64,000 nucleotides of DNA from Seiridium cupressi (Eukaryota; Ascomycota; Sordariomycetes; Amphisphaeriales; Sporocadaceae), in contig JARVKI010000110.1 of the NCBI GenBank assembly GCA_036674765.1, forward strand, positions 62,001-126,000, written 5' to 3'. Positions 22,289-33,700 of this stretch are shown one piece after another. The notes under the pieces were generated by a model that did no database searches, had not been told where the DNA came from, and was given only the letters and a program-made list of their open reading frames with translations. The stretch's first letter is position 1. Each line of letters begins with the position of its first letter. Made by a program: the position numbers and the translations under genes.

Positions 22289-24364
22289 ATGTCAGGTGCT
22301 TCCGCCGCTCCGGCGCCTATGCCCCCGGGAGCTCCCGTCGCAATTCCCGTAGAGTCGTCCACCTGGGACCGCATCACCAACTGGGCTTCGGAGAACAAGG
22401 CCCTTGTCTACACAATCGCAGGTGTCACGCTAGTGGCCACTGGCGCTGGTGTCGTCTACTACCTGAACAATGATTCTGTGCGTCCCATTCCGCTGTCCAT
22501 TGACCCGTGTCTCCTTGGGTTGAACCCCAGGTGCCCGTCGAGAGCTAACAGGCCACTTCCCTAGACCCCCAAGCCTACGCAACCAAAGATCAGCAAGAAG
22601 GAGAAGAGGAAACGGAAAGAAGCCGAGCGCCAGGCTGAGGCTGAAAAGGCCGCCGAACCGAAAGTTGAGAAGCCCAAGGCCGCTGCAGTAGAAAGCGCCG
22701 ACGAGCTCCCGGAAATCACCGAGGAGCTTGCCGCTACCTTGACCGACGAGCAGCGCAAGGACTACGCACTGCAGCTCAAGAATTCGGGCAACAAGGCCTA
22801 TGGCAGCAAGGACTATAACAAGGCCATCAACCTCTATTCGCAAGCCATCCTCTGCAAGCCGGACCCCATCTTCTACTCGAACCGTGCTGCTTGCTATAAT
22901 GCCCTCAGCGTTTGGGACAAGGTCGTCGAGGACACCACCGCCGCCGTCAGCCTCGACCCTACCTACGTCAAGGCTCTGAACCGACGTGCCAATGCCTACG
23001 AGCACCTTGAGCAATTCAGCGAGGCTCTGCTGGACTTTACTGCTAGCTGCATCATCGACGAGTTCAAGAACGAGTCGAGTGCCAATGCCGTCGAGCGCCT
23101 GTTGAAGAAGGTTGCCGAAGTCAAGGCCGACGATATCGTCAAGTCCAAGAACCCCAACAAGCTGCCGAGTCCTACGTTTGTAGCCAACTATATTCAGAGC
23201 TTCCGAGCCAAGGACCGACCAGCTGGTTTGGAGGACTCGGATGAGTTGGACGTCAACACCGGAAAGGGGCAGCTGCAGGCAGGTCTCCAAGCTATGGAGC
23301 GCAAGACACACGAGGGCTATGAGGAGGCTGCTACGGCTTTCGAAAAGGCATTAGAACTTGGTGATCTTGGCGATTACGAGGCTCTTGCCTACAACATGCG
23401 TGGAACCTTCAGATGCCTCAAGGGCAGCCAGGAGCAGGCACTGGCGGATATGGACAACAGCATTGAGATTGATCCATCATTGACCCAGAGCTACGTCAAG
23501 CGGGCAAGCATGCATCTCGAAAGGGGTAAGTTCGCAAATGTTTACTAGCCGCAGTAGGGCGATTGGCAAACTGACCATGCACTACAGGCGAAAGAGCAGA
23601 GGCTGCCGAAGACCTGGAGAAGGCTATTCAGCAGAATGACCAGGACCCTGACATCTACTACCACCGCGCTCAGTTACACTTCATCCACGGCGAATTCCAA
23701 GAGGCTGCCAAGGACTACCAAAAGTCCATCGATTTGGACACCACATTCATCTTCTCTCACATCCAGCTCGGCGTTACTCAGTACAAGATGGGCTCGATAG
23801 CATCCTCGATGGCGACGTTCAGAAGATGCGTCAAGAACTTTGACAAGGTGCCTGACGTCTACAACTACTATGGCGAGCTGCTCCTTGACCAGGGCAAGTT
23901 TGAAGAAGCCATCGCCAAGTTCGACACCGCCATGGAGATGGAGAAGCAGACCAAGCCAATGGCCATGAACGTCCTGCCCCTCATTAACAAGGCTCTCGCT
24001 CTCTTCCAGCAGAAGCAAGAGTTTGCCGAGGCCGAAAAGCTGTGCGAGAAGGCTCTGATTAGTAAGTCTCTTTATGCAAGCAGAATCGTGGTCCCCATAT
24101 ACTGACCCTGCCCCAGTTGATCCTGAGTGCGACATTGCCGTTGCCACAATGGCCCAGCTCCTTCTGCAACAGGGCAAGGTTGTTGATGCTTTGAAGTACT
24201 TCGAACGCGCCGCAGAATTGGCCAGAACACCGGGAGAGATTGTGAACGCCCTTTCTTACGCCGAGGCCACACGCACTCAGCTCCAGGTACAAGAGAAATA
24301 CCCTCAGCTCGCCGCTAAGCTATCCGGTATGGGCGGCGGCGGCGGTTTCCCCGGCGGTCGTTAA
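22289..24364 (+). CDS. TOM70: Mitochondrial import receptor TOM70 (TPR protein)
   Basis: Four exons, 22289-22477, 22565-23525, 23588-24061 and 24117-24364, give 623 aa, close to the 617 aa of the yeast protein. An N-terminal anchor [22 protein letters not shown] (about residues 38-58) is followed by a Lys/Glu-rich linker ([22 protein letters not shown]). TPR repeats start at about residue 150 ([52 protein letters not shown]). These clamp the Hsp70/Hsp90 EEVD tail, and the later TPRs bind precursor proteins such as metabolite carriers. The end is Gly-rich. The position is the outer mitochondrial membrane facing the cytosol. All splice sites are consensus and the frame is intact. Confidence 0.95.
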
Positions 24365-25076
24365 GACAGAAAGAGGCGGTTTCAAGGCCATGAATTGTTA
24401 TCCCGTCAGCTGTACTTGCCCAACTCGGTGATTGCGATACGGGATGATAGACAAGCCCTGCTAGGCGGGGCTTGCGATGTATGATGGTGACCAAGGGGGT
24501 TCTTGTCCATTTTGCGAGCTGGATTATGTAAGATGCGGGAGAGGGTGAAGGGAGAGAAAGAGGCTGAGGCATGTGGCTACTGACCACAGTGCCAGAGGCC
24601 CTGGTTTTGTGAATCAGGTCACAGAGGTCGTAGGATGCTTGCTATTTTTTGGGCATTCTGTGGTTGCACCGGAGTTGGCTGTCTTACTGACTGCATTGCG
24701 AATGGGATTTGCAAAAGCAAGATCCTCCACTGTACTGTACATACATACATAATTACTCCTCCCTAACATGTATTTGTTGAGTGTATCGATAGAAGTCACG
24801 GTATATTGAACCCGTTGCAGCAGACCCGGGAGCTCCACGTGTCAGTCGTTTCTGTCTCAGGGGAAAACCAGTGCGTATATCACTGCTTTGATACACTAAA
24901 CAGGTGATTCATTTTTGGATCATTGCTTTTCAATCGCTGGGTGACGGCTATACAAAAGGTATCATTCATCGCTATAACATCCACTTAGACCCAAACGACT
25001 AGATATTCGTGGGGGGAGGGAGGGAAATCAGAGTGCAGGTCAGCTTGTCTTTCCAGTCCTCCTCTCCTCCTCCTAA
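24365..25076. other. Intergenic, convergent 3' ends
   Basis: About 710 bp between the convergent TOM70 and AhpC/TSA-like genes. It includes CATACATACATAA near 24740. No gene is seen. Confidence 0.5.
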
Positions 25077-26308
25077 TCACTTTGCGGCCTCCGGAGCGTG
25101 CCCATGCGCTTTCGCGTCCATACTCATCCTGCTCATCTGACTCGCCATACTTAGGCCCGTCCCCTTCCTCGCCCGCGCCGCCTTCGCCCACTTATCGCCG
25201 TGCTTTCCCGACCTCTGCGACCCTGCGCCCTCGACGGACGTCTTGCTCTCGGCCTCGAGCCCCAGCACGTCCATGAGCTCCGGGACCTCGACGTGGTCCC
25301 GCGTGTTCCGCATACGGTGACACCAGGTGACCTTCTTCTCCTCGCTCTTCTCGCTGTCGTGGTCGTTGCGGCGGTCGTCGAGCCCCAGGTCCAGCTTGGC
25401 CTCGGACTGGGGCGTCGCGATGGGGCTCTCGAGCGTCTGCGAGGCCGGCTCAAAGAGGAACTCGCCGCCCACCTGCTTCTGGTCGCCCATCTGCAGGACC
25501 AGCCCGCTCTTGACCTGCCTCAGGCCCTGCATGATGCCCGAGACCACCGTCTGGGCCATGCTCTTCTTCTGCATGTATGCGGGCCGGTCGCCGGCTGCCA
25601 GTGTCCGGATCATGCCCAGCTCCTTGTACAGATGCTGAGTGTTGTCGGCGTACACGGGGTATGAACATCCCGTTTCTTGCAGGTAGGCTTGTATGAGCTT
25701 GTGCGAGCCACACCCGATCACGGCAATCGAGGTCGAGACGGGCAGCTGCAGTAGCGACTCGGGCGGAATCGCGGCAGAGAGTTGACGAAGATACTCTTGG
25801 CAGTTCTATGGGAGTAGGGTATTTAGTTTGCCACTCTGAAATCCGGGCGAACAACCGTGGCAAGGCGAGACCGGGAACTTACACCACAGAAAAAGTGCCG
25901 TATAAATACAATGAGCACGCGCCGTGCCACGTTCGGCCCCGTATATAGACTCTTGAAGGTGTGCGACTTGCCGCTCTCGTCGAGGACCGTGTACTTCTCG
26001 AGTCTGCGGAGCGTCTCTTGCGAGGGCAGGTTGTTATTCGTCTGCACATCGCCTTGGAAGTCCAGGGGGTTTGTGTCGTCTTTGGAAGGGATCGCAGTGG
26101 TGGAGGAGGCAGAGGACGCCAGTCCGTTCCCATTGGCGGCTGTAGTATCTACGGGCGACGCTGTCAAGGTTGCGGCTGTCGCAGACGTGGGTGTCTCGGT
26201 CTTGGTCCCTTCATGCGCAGCCGGTTTAGCTGTGGTATCTAGTTCTATAGGCTCTGAGGCCTTGGTCGGGGCTGTTGTCACAGCAGCTGGGTCCGATGTA
26301 GTCGCCAT
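25077..26308 (-). CDS. AhpC/TSA (thioredoxin-fold, PRXL2-like) protein
   Basis: Exons 26308-25883 and 25805-25077 encode 384 aa. Splicing joins FIRHFFCG to NCQEYLRQL, a CxxC motif (CGNC) at about residue 141 that is typical of AhpC/TSA-type fungal proteins. Next come SIAVIGCGSHKLIQAYLQETG, PVYADNTQHLYKELGM and GLVLQMGDQKQVGGEFLFE, the usual order of this thioredoxin-fold group. The first 85 residues are Ala/Thr/Ser-rich and probably disordered. The C-terminal about 120 residues carry HRMRNTRDHVEVPELM then a basic, Ser-rich tail. Expected role is redox or peroxide metabolism in the cytosol; activity is unproven for most of this subgroup. The gene is GC-rich compared with neighbours. Confidence 0.78.
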
Positions 26309-28046
26309 GCTTTTTGTAGCGAGATATTCCTAGACGTGTAGACGGCCAACTATGTTTCTTACTCTTGGGTGGGAAATACAGAATTCCGATTTATAGCTTG
26401 CTCTTTTGGCTTGGTATAAGTCGACTGCGGGGCGCTGACGACCCTTGAATCACTTGGGTTCAGGAAGGGAGAGGAGAACAAAGGAGATAGTACTTGGAGG
26501 CAATTGGTGTAGGCAAGATAGCTCGGAGAACTGTTGGGTAGATATTAGCTATCGCAAGTATAGTCGTTTGGCCTCCACATATGCACAGGGTATGAGAGAC
26601 CTGAGGTCAGATCTCACGGAGAAATACGAAGTCAGAGCACAGCTGCGAAATGGCTTGCGGCGATGAGATACCCTCACCCATCCAAAAGTGGGCGTCTCAG
26701 ATGCATGGCAGATGCTTGGCACACGCAGCAGCGACAAGTTGAGTTTAGGGGTCCGACGGGGTGGGCTGACGAGGACCAAGACCCCAGCGGGCCAGATGCT
26801 AGCAACTGGACACTGCAGCTTAGGCCGGTGCGCTGAGGCGGGGAGGGGCGTTTGCCGCTGCACCGCACCAACTCTACAGCCAATCCAGCGGCCACGAGTT
26901 TGCCCTTTGCAGCCAAATGCCCCAGGACGAACACTGATGATTGGCCTCTCCGGTGCGAACCAACTCGGCGCCAGAGTGGGCACGATTGCTAGTTGTGTGT
27001 TGGCCAGCATCGATTCATGTTTTTTCTCAGGTTTCCCAGCGGGCGCCCGAAAAGCTTGATCTGCCGCCAGCTTTGCGCCTGTTTCAAGAGCGTATGAGGT
27101 CATCTGGCCGTGGCCAGTGGCACGTATCGCAAATTGATAACCCCTGGCCGTGCTTGATATTGGCCTCCCCATATTCCTCTGCGCAACCTGACAGCTGAAC
27201 AGCGCCGCAGCATTGCATTCAGATCTCACAAACTGCACTCGGCTATCTGCCTGGGGCGCTATCTGGAATGCGGCTCTGGTCAGAAGTCATTTTTAACCTC
27301 TTGTGCCACGCCCACACGTCATTTTCGGTGTGGCAATACATCTACTTTTCGGCACACCTTACCCTTCACGTTGGGCACATGGTGGGAGTCATCATGTCGA
27401 GTTCTAGGTTGACGACATGATATGTAACATCGTGAGCCTCAAAACCAACAGTTTCAAGCTGGCGATCAACGCATAAAAGCCAGCAGCACAGAGCCAAAAT
27501 GGCACCCACGACTGGTAATCCATGGTCATAATATGACGGTAAGTCAATTGAGTCATGAGTGCATAGCTCTTTCTGGTACAACGCTGAGGAAGGCTTCTGA
27601 GTCCCCTGATCACGAATGACTTTTTGTCATACTTGAAAGACCCCATCTTGTACTTGGCGCAATGATACAAGAGAGAATAAACCCGTTCATGTCAACTAAG
27701 ACTTATATCTGCAATCTTTTGACCTATTATATCATGCTGTCTTTTTCTCCGTGGTTTGATGACTAAAGAATTCCACTTTTGGGCTTTCCAATTCACAATG
27801 CGCTGCTGCTGTCTCTACATTGCATACCTTTTACAGCCTTGAGAAGCCTTCTCGCCCATGCGAATATCAACAATATGAACAGTAGATTCACAGCCGGATC
27901 AACTAGGTACCTTGATAAAAGCGCAACTGGCTTATTGGTGAGTAGCTTTTGGTGGTGACGGGCGTAGTTCAACTAGATCGTGATGAACTCATTCAGACCG
28001 CAGTGGCGATACCGAGGGCCCGTATCACCGCCGAATACAGTTCTAT
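26309..28046. other. 1.7-kb intergenic region
   Basis: No convincing gene. A 229-codon minus-strand open frame (26549-27238) begins at GTG and has no known domain. Frames at 27366-27670 include a hydrophobic stretch but no recognisable family. An A/T-rich part runs from 27660 to 27900. Confidence 0.4.
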
Positions 28047-28549
28047 TCACGCATCACCGGTAGTAGCGCCGCAGCACTTCTTATATTTATGGCTCGAGCC
28101 ACAAGGGCAGTGAGCGTTCCGCGAGATCCTCGTCGAAGCCTTCTCGGGATCCCTCCACTGCCCCTCGCCACCTCCCCCTGGCCCATGCCCGTGACCTCGG
28201 CCAACACGGCGTTGACGTTGGCCTCGCCCTGGGTGTTGCACCGGGCCTTCTCGCACACGGGCGTAACGATGACACCCACGAACGGGTCTTCGGACATGTG
28301 CAGGTACGACATGGGCGTGGTGAGGACCTGCTTGGTGGGCGCCGTCTCGCAGACGGAGCATTTCGCGTGCGAGGCCGCGATGCACTCGTTCATGTGCTCT
28401 CGCATAACGGGCACCATTGCCTGCGCGTAGGCCTGTCGATAGCCCGGATCCGCGGCGTTGTTGGCGCCAATAAGACGACCGGGCAGGTCATGATGGAAGG
28501 TCAGCGTGCGCTCGCAGTGGAATTCGAAGCGGACATTGCGGGTTGCCAT
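28047..28549 (-). pseudogene. Cys-rich protein with SEC-C zinc motif, reading frame broken before the motif
   Basis: From the ATG at 28549 (context ACCATGG) one frame reads MATRNVRFEFHCERTLTFHH, then CSVC (about residue 62) and VCEKARC (about residue 98), a plausible zinc-binding set. It runs on to 28043 without a known C-terminus. The SEC-C motif HCPCGSSHKYKKCC lies in a different frame that ends at 28047. The switch must occur around 28125-28175, where no GT-AG intron of credible length exists. So the gene has either a real frameshift or an assembly error. SEC-C motifs bind zinc and often sit at protein C-termini. About 167 aa would be expected for an intact gene. Function is unknown. Confidence 0.6.
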
Positions 28550-29566
28550 GGTTGCCGGTCCGTATACTGATGGACCGCTGGACGCCAAACCGTTTCCGTT
28601 GAAGAGTCCAAGAGAAATTGCTTGAAAACAAAATACACCAAAACTGCTTGTTGCTCTTGTATGGTTATACGGTGGACTGACTTTTGGCCAAAGTAGTTTG
28701 GAATACAATTGCGGAGCCCTGGCGTACATAGTTTGGCGGTGAATAGATACATACCCTTTCCCACTTCATTCCCTCCCAGATTGTCACGGACCAACTACAA
28801 ACCTAATCAACAGTGACGTCAATCTAGTTCTTTGACTATCAGTAATAGACGTAAAACACCACGATGAGTTTATAACAAGCTTCAAGTCAGGGCGCTCTCA
28901 TTTCTAGCAAGCTGAATGTCATTTCACTAGAGCACGAACACAGCCGCTATGAGCCACGGCATATATGAGCAAGTACATAGGTGCAAACGAGTGTGTATTA
29001 ATGAACGTGTCAAACTACTATTATCAATTTGTCATTGGTTCGCGGAATGAAGCATCGCAAGAACTCCGTGGCAGGAGCCATTGTCGGGTCAGTGACTTTG
29101 TGACCACCAAGCCTTCAGGGGCCAAATGCAACACTGTAGGTTAGAACTGTCAACAGTGCTGTCAGGAACCGTAGCTTCGTCTTACGGCTATCAAATTGGG
29201 ATCCCAAATCTGGTGAGCAAGAACTCCCCCCCAAGAGGTCGGCGCCCCAAGAGTACGCAACGCTGCGTTGCGCCGTGATGGTCGCTTGTATGGTTCTCGA
29301 ATGCCCGAGCGCTTTGACCGAACTAGTCGATATGTTGCGGCTGGACGCGAGTCTCCATCGGTTGAAGGCCGATTACCGCGGGTGATGGGTCGTTCCAAGA
29401 TGTGCAGCACAATTGCGGAAAGCCTGCTGATTGTCTAATGAGTGCTCGGCGATTCCAAGTCGGAAATGGTGTCGCGAGGCCATATTGACTTCATCTGTGA
29501 GGTTGCGGACAACTCATAAAACGGGACAACACAAGACGATAAACTTGTGCCAGTAGAGTTGGGCAA
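28550..29566. other. Intergenic, no gene seen
   Basis: About 1 kb upstream of the SEC-C gene and downstream of UPF1. A frame at 28550-28729 extends the SEC-C gene's frame upstream but lacks family features. Nothing else is supportable. Confidence 0.4.
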
Positions 29567-32500
29567 TCAGTCGAATCCGCCACCGATTTGACTAGCAAAG
29601 GCAGTGCTGATACTCTTCTCATCGTCATCGTAGCGACGGCCACCAAAACCATTTGGGTAGCCTGGTCGACCAGAGCTTTCCACGTACTGCTTCAGACGAT
29701 CGGACTGCGTGTAAGATGCAGGCCTGGAAGAGCGAAGAGCGTCCTGAAGTCCAGCGCCAAGGCTAGCACCTCCTTGGCCAACACCTCTGCCACCAATAAC
29801 CGAAGCGCTGGCATCCGTATATTCCGACGTGGCCACACTCTCACCAGCAATACTTTCAGCGCCGCGACCACCTCGCTTGCCTCCTATACGGCCGCCAGGG
29901 GTGTTGAAACCCGGCAAGCCAGGCCACTGCTCAGGGTTGAAAGAAGAGAACATCTGAGGAAAGGCGGCGTTTCCAAGGCCAGCACCTCCAAGCGTCGAGC
30001 TATGGATGCTAGACACATCGTCAGGGATGTAGGACATCATGGAACCCGAGTCGAAGTCTTGAACTGACATGGACGAGTCCTGGGGTTGTCCATTACGACC
30101 ATTGGCATATCCAGGTCCAGAAACATAGGACATTTGATTGGGACGCTGACGGAAGGTATTCTTCGGCTTGCTGAACTGCAAGAGGGACGTTTGAAGGTTC
30201 GTAAGCGCACCCTCAACCAAGCACTTCTGCTCCTTGAAGTGGACGAGTAGGTGGTGCCAGAGGTCATGCTTTGACAGCACCTTTGGGTTGCCAATGATGA
30301 CAAGACCATATTTGGCACGGGTAAGAGCCACATTCAGACGTCGGGGATCAGACAAGAAGCCAATGCCCTGGTTGTCGTTGGATCGCACGCATGACAGGAC
30401 GATGAAATCTTTCTCACGGCCCTGGAAAGCATCGACAGATGCAACCTCGACTTCTTTGTAGGCATCCTTCTTGAATGAGCCCGTGTTCTGCATCACGTTG
30501 ACAATGTAACTTCTCTGTCCTTCGTATGGTGTAATCACACCAATATCTACGGGGCGCACTCCAGCCTTGAAGAAGCGTGTTACGATCTTCTCGACGTTTG
30601 TTGCCTCTGTTCGATTGAGATAGGACGTTCCAGACGCCGAGATTTCTTCGTTGCCAAGGTTCGACCAGAACATCATTGGCATCTCTGCAACGGGCCAGGG
30701 GAAATCGACGTCCTTTCGGATTCTGCTGGGGGCGGAAACGCCGTTCTGTAGAGAGCCATCGTAGAACATGTTGGATGGAAACTGAGAGAGACACGGATGC
30801 ATTCGATACTGGATGTTCAACCGAATCGGTGTGAAACCCAGGCGTACAAGACGCTCGAACAGAGACTGGTTGAGACCAGCCTTGGCGGCTTTCTTGTTCA
30901 TGATAACCGGACCCAACTGCTTATGATCACCAACAAGAACAACCTGCTTGCATCCTAGTACAAGCGGGATCATGCACTCCGGCTCGGCTGATTGGGTTGA
31001 TTCGTCGATCAAGACATTGCGGAATTTCATCTTGGCCAGACGTGGATCTCCGGCACCCACGCAGGTACAACAGACGACATCGGCGTTGCTGAGAATCTCT
31101 CTTTCTGCAGCTCTGGTGAGCTGCTTGAACTTCTTCTCATCATTGCTTCCCAGCTCGCCAACTTCCGCTTTGAGTTGCATGAGCTTCACTAACTCGGGGT
31201 TGCTATCAAGCATACGAACCTGCTCGTGAAGAGCGAGGAAACTGACAGAGGACTCGACATCTTCACGAGACTTGGCGGTCAAACGGACAACTTTAAGTCC
31301 AGTTAGGTTGATCCGCTCACAAAGCTGGTCGACGGCAACGTTTGAAGGCGCGCAAACAAGCACCTGGCTGCTGTTCATCTTGGCTAAATGGTAAATAATT
31401 GTGGCCGATGTCACAGTTTTACCGGTACCCGGGGGGCCCTGGATCAAGCTCAGAGGGTTGGAGAGGACGCTCTTAATGGCGCTGATCTGGCTGCCGTTCA
31501 GCTCTGGCAATCCCGGAACACTGAACTTCTTAGGGAGCTGAGTTCTCGAGGGAGCAACGGCAACCTCATGGCCGAGGAGTTTATGGAAGATATAGCCAGA
31601 TACGCTCAGTTCATTAACCGCAAACTCCTTCATCGCAGCCTGCATGCGATCGTACGAGGTGGCCTTCCACACGTAGTCCGCGGAAAAGTTATGTGTGCAC
31701 TCGGTGGGCACACCCTTATCATTGCCTGTTTTGCGCAATTCCAGTGTGACCTCGTCGGACTGGTTGTTCGGAATCTTGATGACATACCCAACTCCCTCCC
31801 AGGGCGAACGAAGCTCGCCCTTGTACTTGAGGCGCATTTCGTCTCCGACGGCGAGCTTGACATCACCAGACTCAAGCTTCGGAAAGGTGAAGCTCGCAAG
31901 ATGTTTCTCATTGAGACCCCTGTCCCAACGGACAACCAATCCATCCTCAGACTGAGCCTCCTTTAGCTTCTTGTCATAGTCGGATTCCATCTTGACGAGG
32001 GGCCCGAAGATGTTCTGGTATTGGTATGGGTCCTCGTACTTAAGTAGGACCGGGGCGGGATCGTCATCAATGCTCGCTGCTTTTTCGAGATCAGCAATGG
32101 TGGCTGAAGCATTATCTTTCCACATCTCCTCCAGCTTGGCGATCATGGGCGGAGTCAAGTGCCGAGCCCGGAGCTGCTCATTGTCGGTCGGGGGAGACAC
32201 AAGCCAGGGCAGGAAGGCGCGATCCTCGATCAAGGGCTGCCATCGTGAAATGTCCCAACTCATGTCCTTGGAGGATGTTGAAGCAGCACACGGCTGTCGG
32301 CAGAGTAGTACAACAACAGTGTCGGACTTGGCAGGAATAAAACCCAAGAGGAAAACATTCTTGGTACCACAGTTGTAGCACTCGAGGATCGTGTCGCCAA
32401 GGGTGGACTCGGGGTGGAGCTGGACCTCCTTGTGTCGGGCGCGAACGAGATGGTTGACGATGTGCGACGAGCTGGCATTGCCACGAGAGCTGCAAAACCA

Positions 32501-32920
32501 CTTAGTACAGGCAAGGCACTTGACGACCGAAGCGGGTGCATGGATCCCGCAGTAACTACAATTACTTGTCAGCACTGTCATCAGACAAGTGATATTATGG
32601 GCTCCGGAAACATACGCGCAGGCATGGGCAGGCAACTTCTTTTCTTCCTCCGGAGTTGCTCGATTGATGTTGAGCTCCTTCAGGGCACCAACAGGCACAC
32701 TTGCCATGCTCATATCATCATCATCATATGCAGCCTCCGTGCCATTGTCGTCGTCATCTCGGCGTCTGGTATTGCCTAGGCCTTTGCGCCCGCCAAACTT
32801 GGTGCCATAGAGCAAGCTCTCATCGGGATCGAGGGCGGAAAGGTCATCGTCGCCGGCGTTGATGGCAGCGGCCGAGTCGGAGATCAAGTGGTTGCCGACA
32901 TGAGTAAATGCGCCCTCCAT
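29567..32920 (-). CDS. UPF1: UPF1/NAM7 RNA helicase (nonsense-mediated decay)
   Basis: Exons 32920-32616 and 32555-29567 encode 1097 aa. The 60-nt intron (GTATGT...TGTAG) has no in-frame stop; removing it gives [17 protein letters not shown], the start of the Cys/His-rich (CH) zinc domain that binds UPF2 (about residues 98-260). Superfamily 1 helicase motifs follow: [13 protein letters not shown] (Walker A, about 474), [10 protein letters not shown] (Walker B), GDHKQLGPV, then [23 protein letters not shown] and [14 protein letters not shown]. The C-terminus is Gly/Ser-rich. The protein is the ATP-dependent 5'-3' helicase that couples premature termination to mRNA decay in the cytoplasm. Its ATG lies about 780 bp from the IMP4 start in a divergent arrangement. 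All catalytic motifs are intact. Confidence 0.97.
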   Translation of the reverse strand: MEGAFTHVGNHLISDSAAAINAGDDDLSALDPDESLLYGTKFGGRKGLGNTRRRDDDDNGTEAAYDDDDMSMASVPVGALKELNINRATPEEEKKLPAHACAYVSGAHNITCLMTVLTSNCSYCGIHAPASVVKCLACTKWFCSSRGNASSSHIVNHLVRARHKEVQLHPESTLGDTILECYNCGTKNVFLLGFIPAKSDTVVVLLCRQPCAASTSSKDMSWDISRWQPLIEDRAFLPWLVSPPTDNEQLRARHLTPPMIAKLEEMWKDNASATIADLEKAASIDDDPAPVLLKYEDPYQYQNIFGPLVKMESDYDKKLKEAQSEDGLVVRWDRGLNEKHLASFTFPKLESGDVKLAVGDEMRLKYKGELRSPWEGVGYVIKIPNNQSDEVTLELRKTGNDKGVPTECTHNFSADYVWKATSYDRMQAAMKEFAVNELSVSGYIFHKLLGHEVAVAPSRTQLPKKFSVPGLPELNGSQISAIKSVLSNPLSLIQGPPGTGKTVTSATIIYHLAKMNSSQVLVCAPSNVAVDQLCERINLTGLKVVRLTAKSREDVESSVSFLALHEQVRMLDSNPELVKLMQLKAEVGELGSNDEKKFKQLTRAAEREILSNADVVCCTCVGAGDPRLAKMKFRNVLIDESTQSAEPECMIPLVLGCKQVVLVGDHKQLGPVIMNKKAAKAGLNQSLFERLVRLGFTPIRLNIQYRMHPCLSQFPSNMFYDGSLQNGVSAPSRIRKDVDFPWPVAEMPMMFWSNLGNEEISASGTSYLNRTEATNVEKIVTRFFKAGVRPVDIGVITPYEGQRSYIVNVMQNTGSFKKDAYKEVEVASVDAFQGREKDFIVLSCVRSNDNQGIGFLSDPRRLNVALTRAKYGLVIIGNPKVLSKHDLWHHLLVHFKEQKCLVEGALTNLQTSLLQFSKPKNTFRQRPNQMSYVSGPGYANGRNGQPQDSSMSVQDFDSGSMMSYIPDDVSSIHSSTLGGAGLGNAAFPQMFSSFNPEQWPGLPGFNTPGGRIGGKRGGRGAESIAGESVATSEYTDASASVIGGRGVGQGGASLGAGLQDALRSSRPASYTQSDRLKQYVESSGRPGYPNGFGGRRYDDDEKSISTAFASQIGGGFD
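32556..32615 (-). other. Stop-free 60-nt intron (multiple of three) within the UPF1 CH domain
   Basis: GTATGT donor at 32615 and TAG acceptor at 32556 on the minus strand. Retention keeps the frame and inserts 20 residues between the first Cys of the zinc domain (HACAY) and the next Cys (CGIH). This would probably disturb UPF2 binding without creating a premature stop. Confidence 0.85.
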
Positions 32921-33700
32921 AGCGGTGCTGGGGGGACAGCGTTGCGTGTTCGACTGGGCGTGGACGCTATCTTGTGATTATTTTTTAGCCACGAGTTCGC
33001 AAAGAATGTGGAGGGGTAGGAAACATGTCAGGCAAAGAAAGCATCGCCGCAGGGTGGAGGGTAAGCAAAGATGAAAATAGCTGACAGCGCTACGCACCTA
33101 GCAGGATTAGCAGCACCAGAAGAGTGAGTTGAATATGAGGCAAAGGTAGGTATGGTTAACCCGCTCGTGAAGCCTAGGTGAGCGGCTCGAGGGATATTGG
33201 GGTGATTGTGGGGAAGTAAAGACGACCTGGGTCACATCGCTGGACGTTTGGTGAGCGGAAGAAGACGTGAACACCGAGCACAGTCTCATGCGACCAGAGT
33301 TCGTGGGCCGTATGATTCCGCAAAAGCGTCCTAGGCTCGTCGAAGGCGGGATGTGATTTTTTGGGTCAAAATCAAATGCGATTCTGATGGAAGGTGCGTC
33401 AATGGAGTCCAGTAAGGCAAGCGCAAGTGGGCTGCAGGTGCTAAAGAGTGGGCCTCCAGCAGCCACAACTGCACCTTGGCCCTTGGAGAGCCGCCCGATA
33501 AGCGCCGATAGCACAGACAACGGACTGCTCAAGCTCCGACTCCCAGCAACTTTTTTTCCATCGAGAAGTTTAGTCCAAAATCTTTTGGAGGGGTCCTATC
33601 AACACCAACTACACTTGTGATATACCTGTTCCCGTTGACATTGCCAATTCTTGAGGGACCCTCGTATTGACCAATCGCTTCCTCCGAATACTCCGCAGTC
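32921..33700. promoter_or_regulatory. Divergent promoter region (UPF1 / IMP4)
   Basis: 780 bp between divergent starts. A 141-codon minus-strand open frame (33107-33532) has no recognisable domain and probably overlaps the UPF1 leader. No specific sites are named. Confidence 0.4.

Noticed and set aside
22430..23311. 293-codon minus-strand ORF
   Set aside because: Antisense shadow of TOM70 exon 2.
26549..27238. 229-codon minus-strand ORF in an intergenic region
   Set aside because: Begins with GTG, no splice context, no recognisable domain or coding style.
6562..32920. Barentsz-like and UPF1 genes as a functional NMD cluster
   Set aside because: They are about 21 kb apart with many unrelated genes between; co-location is most likely chance.
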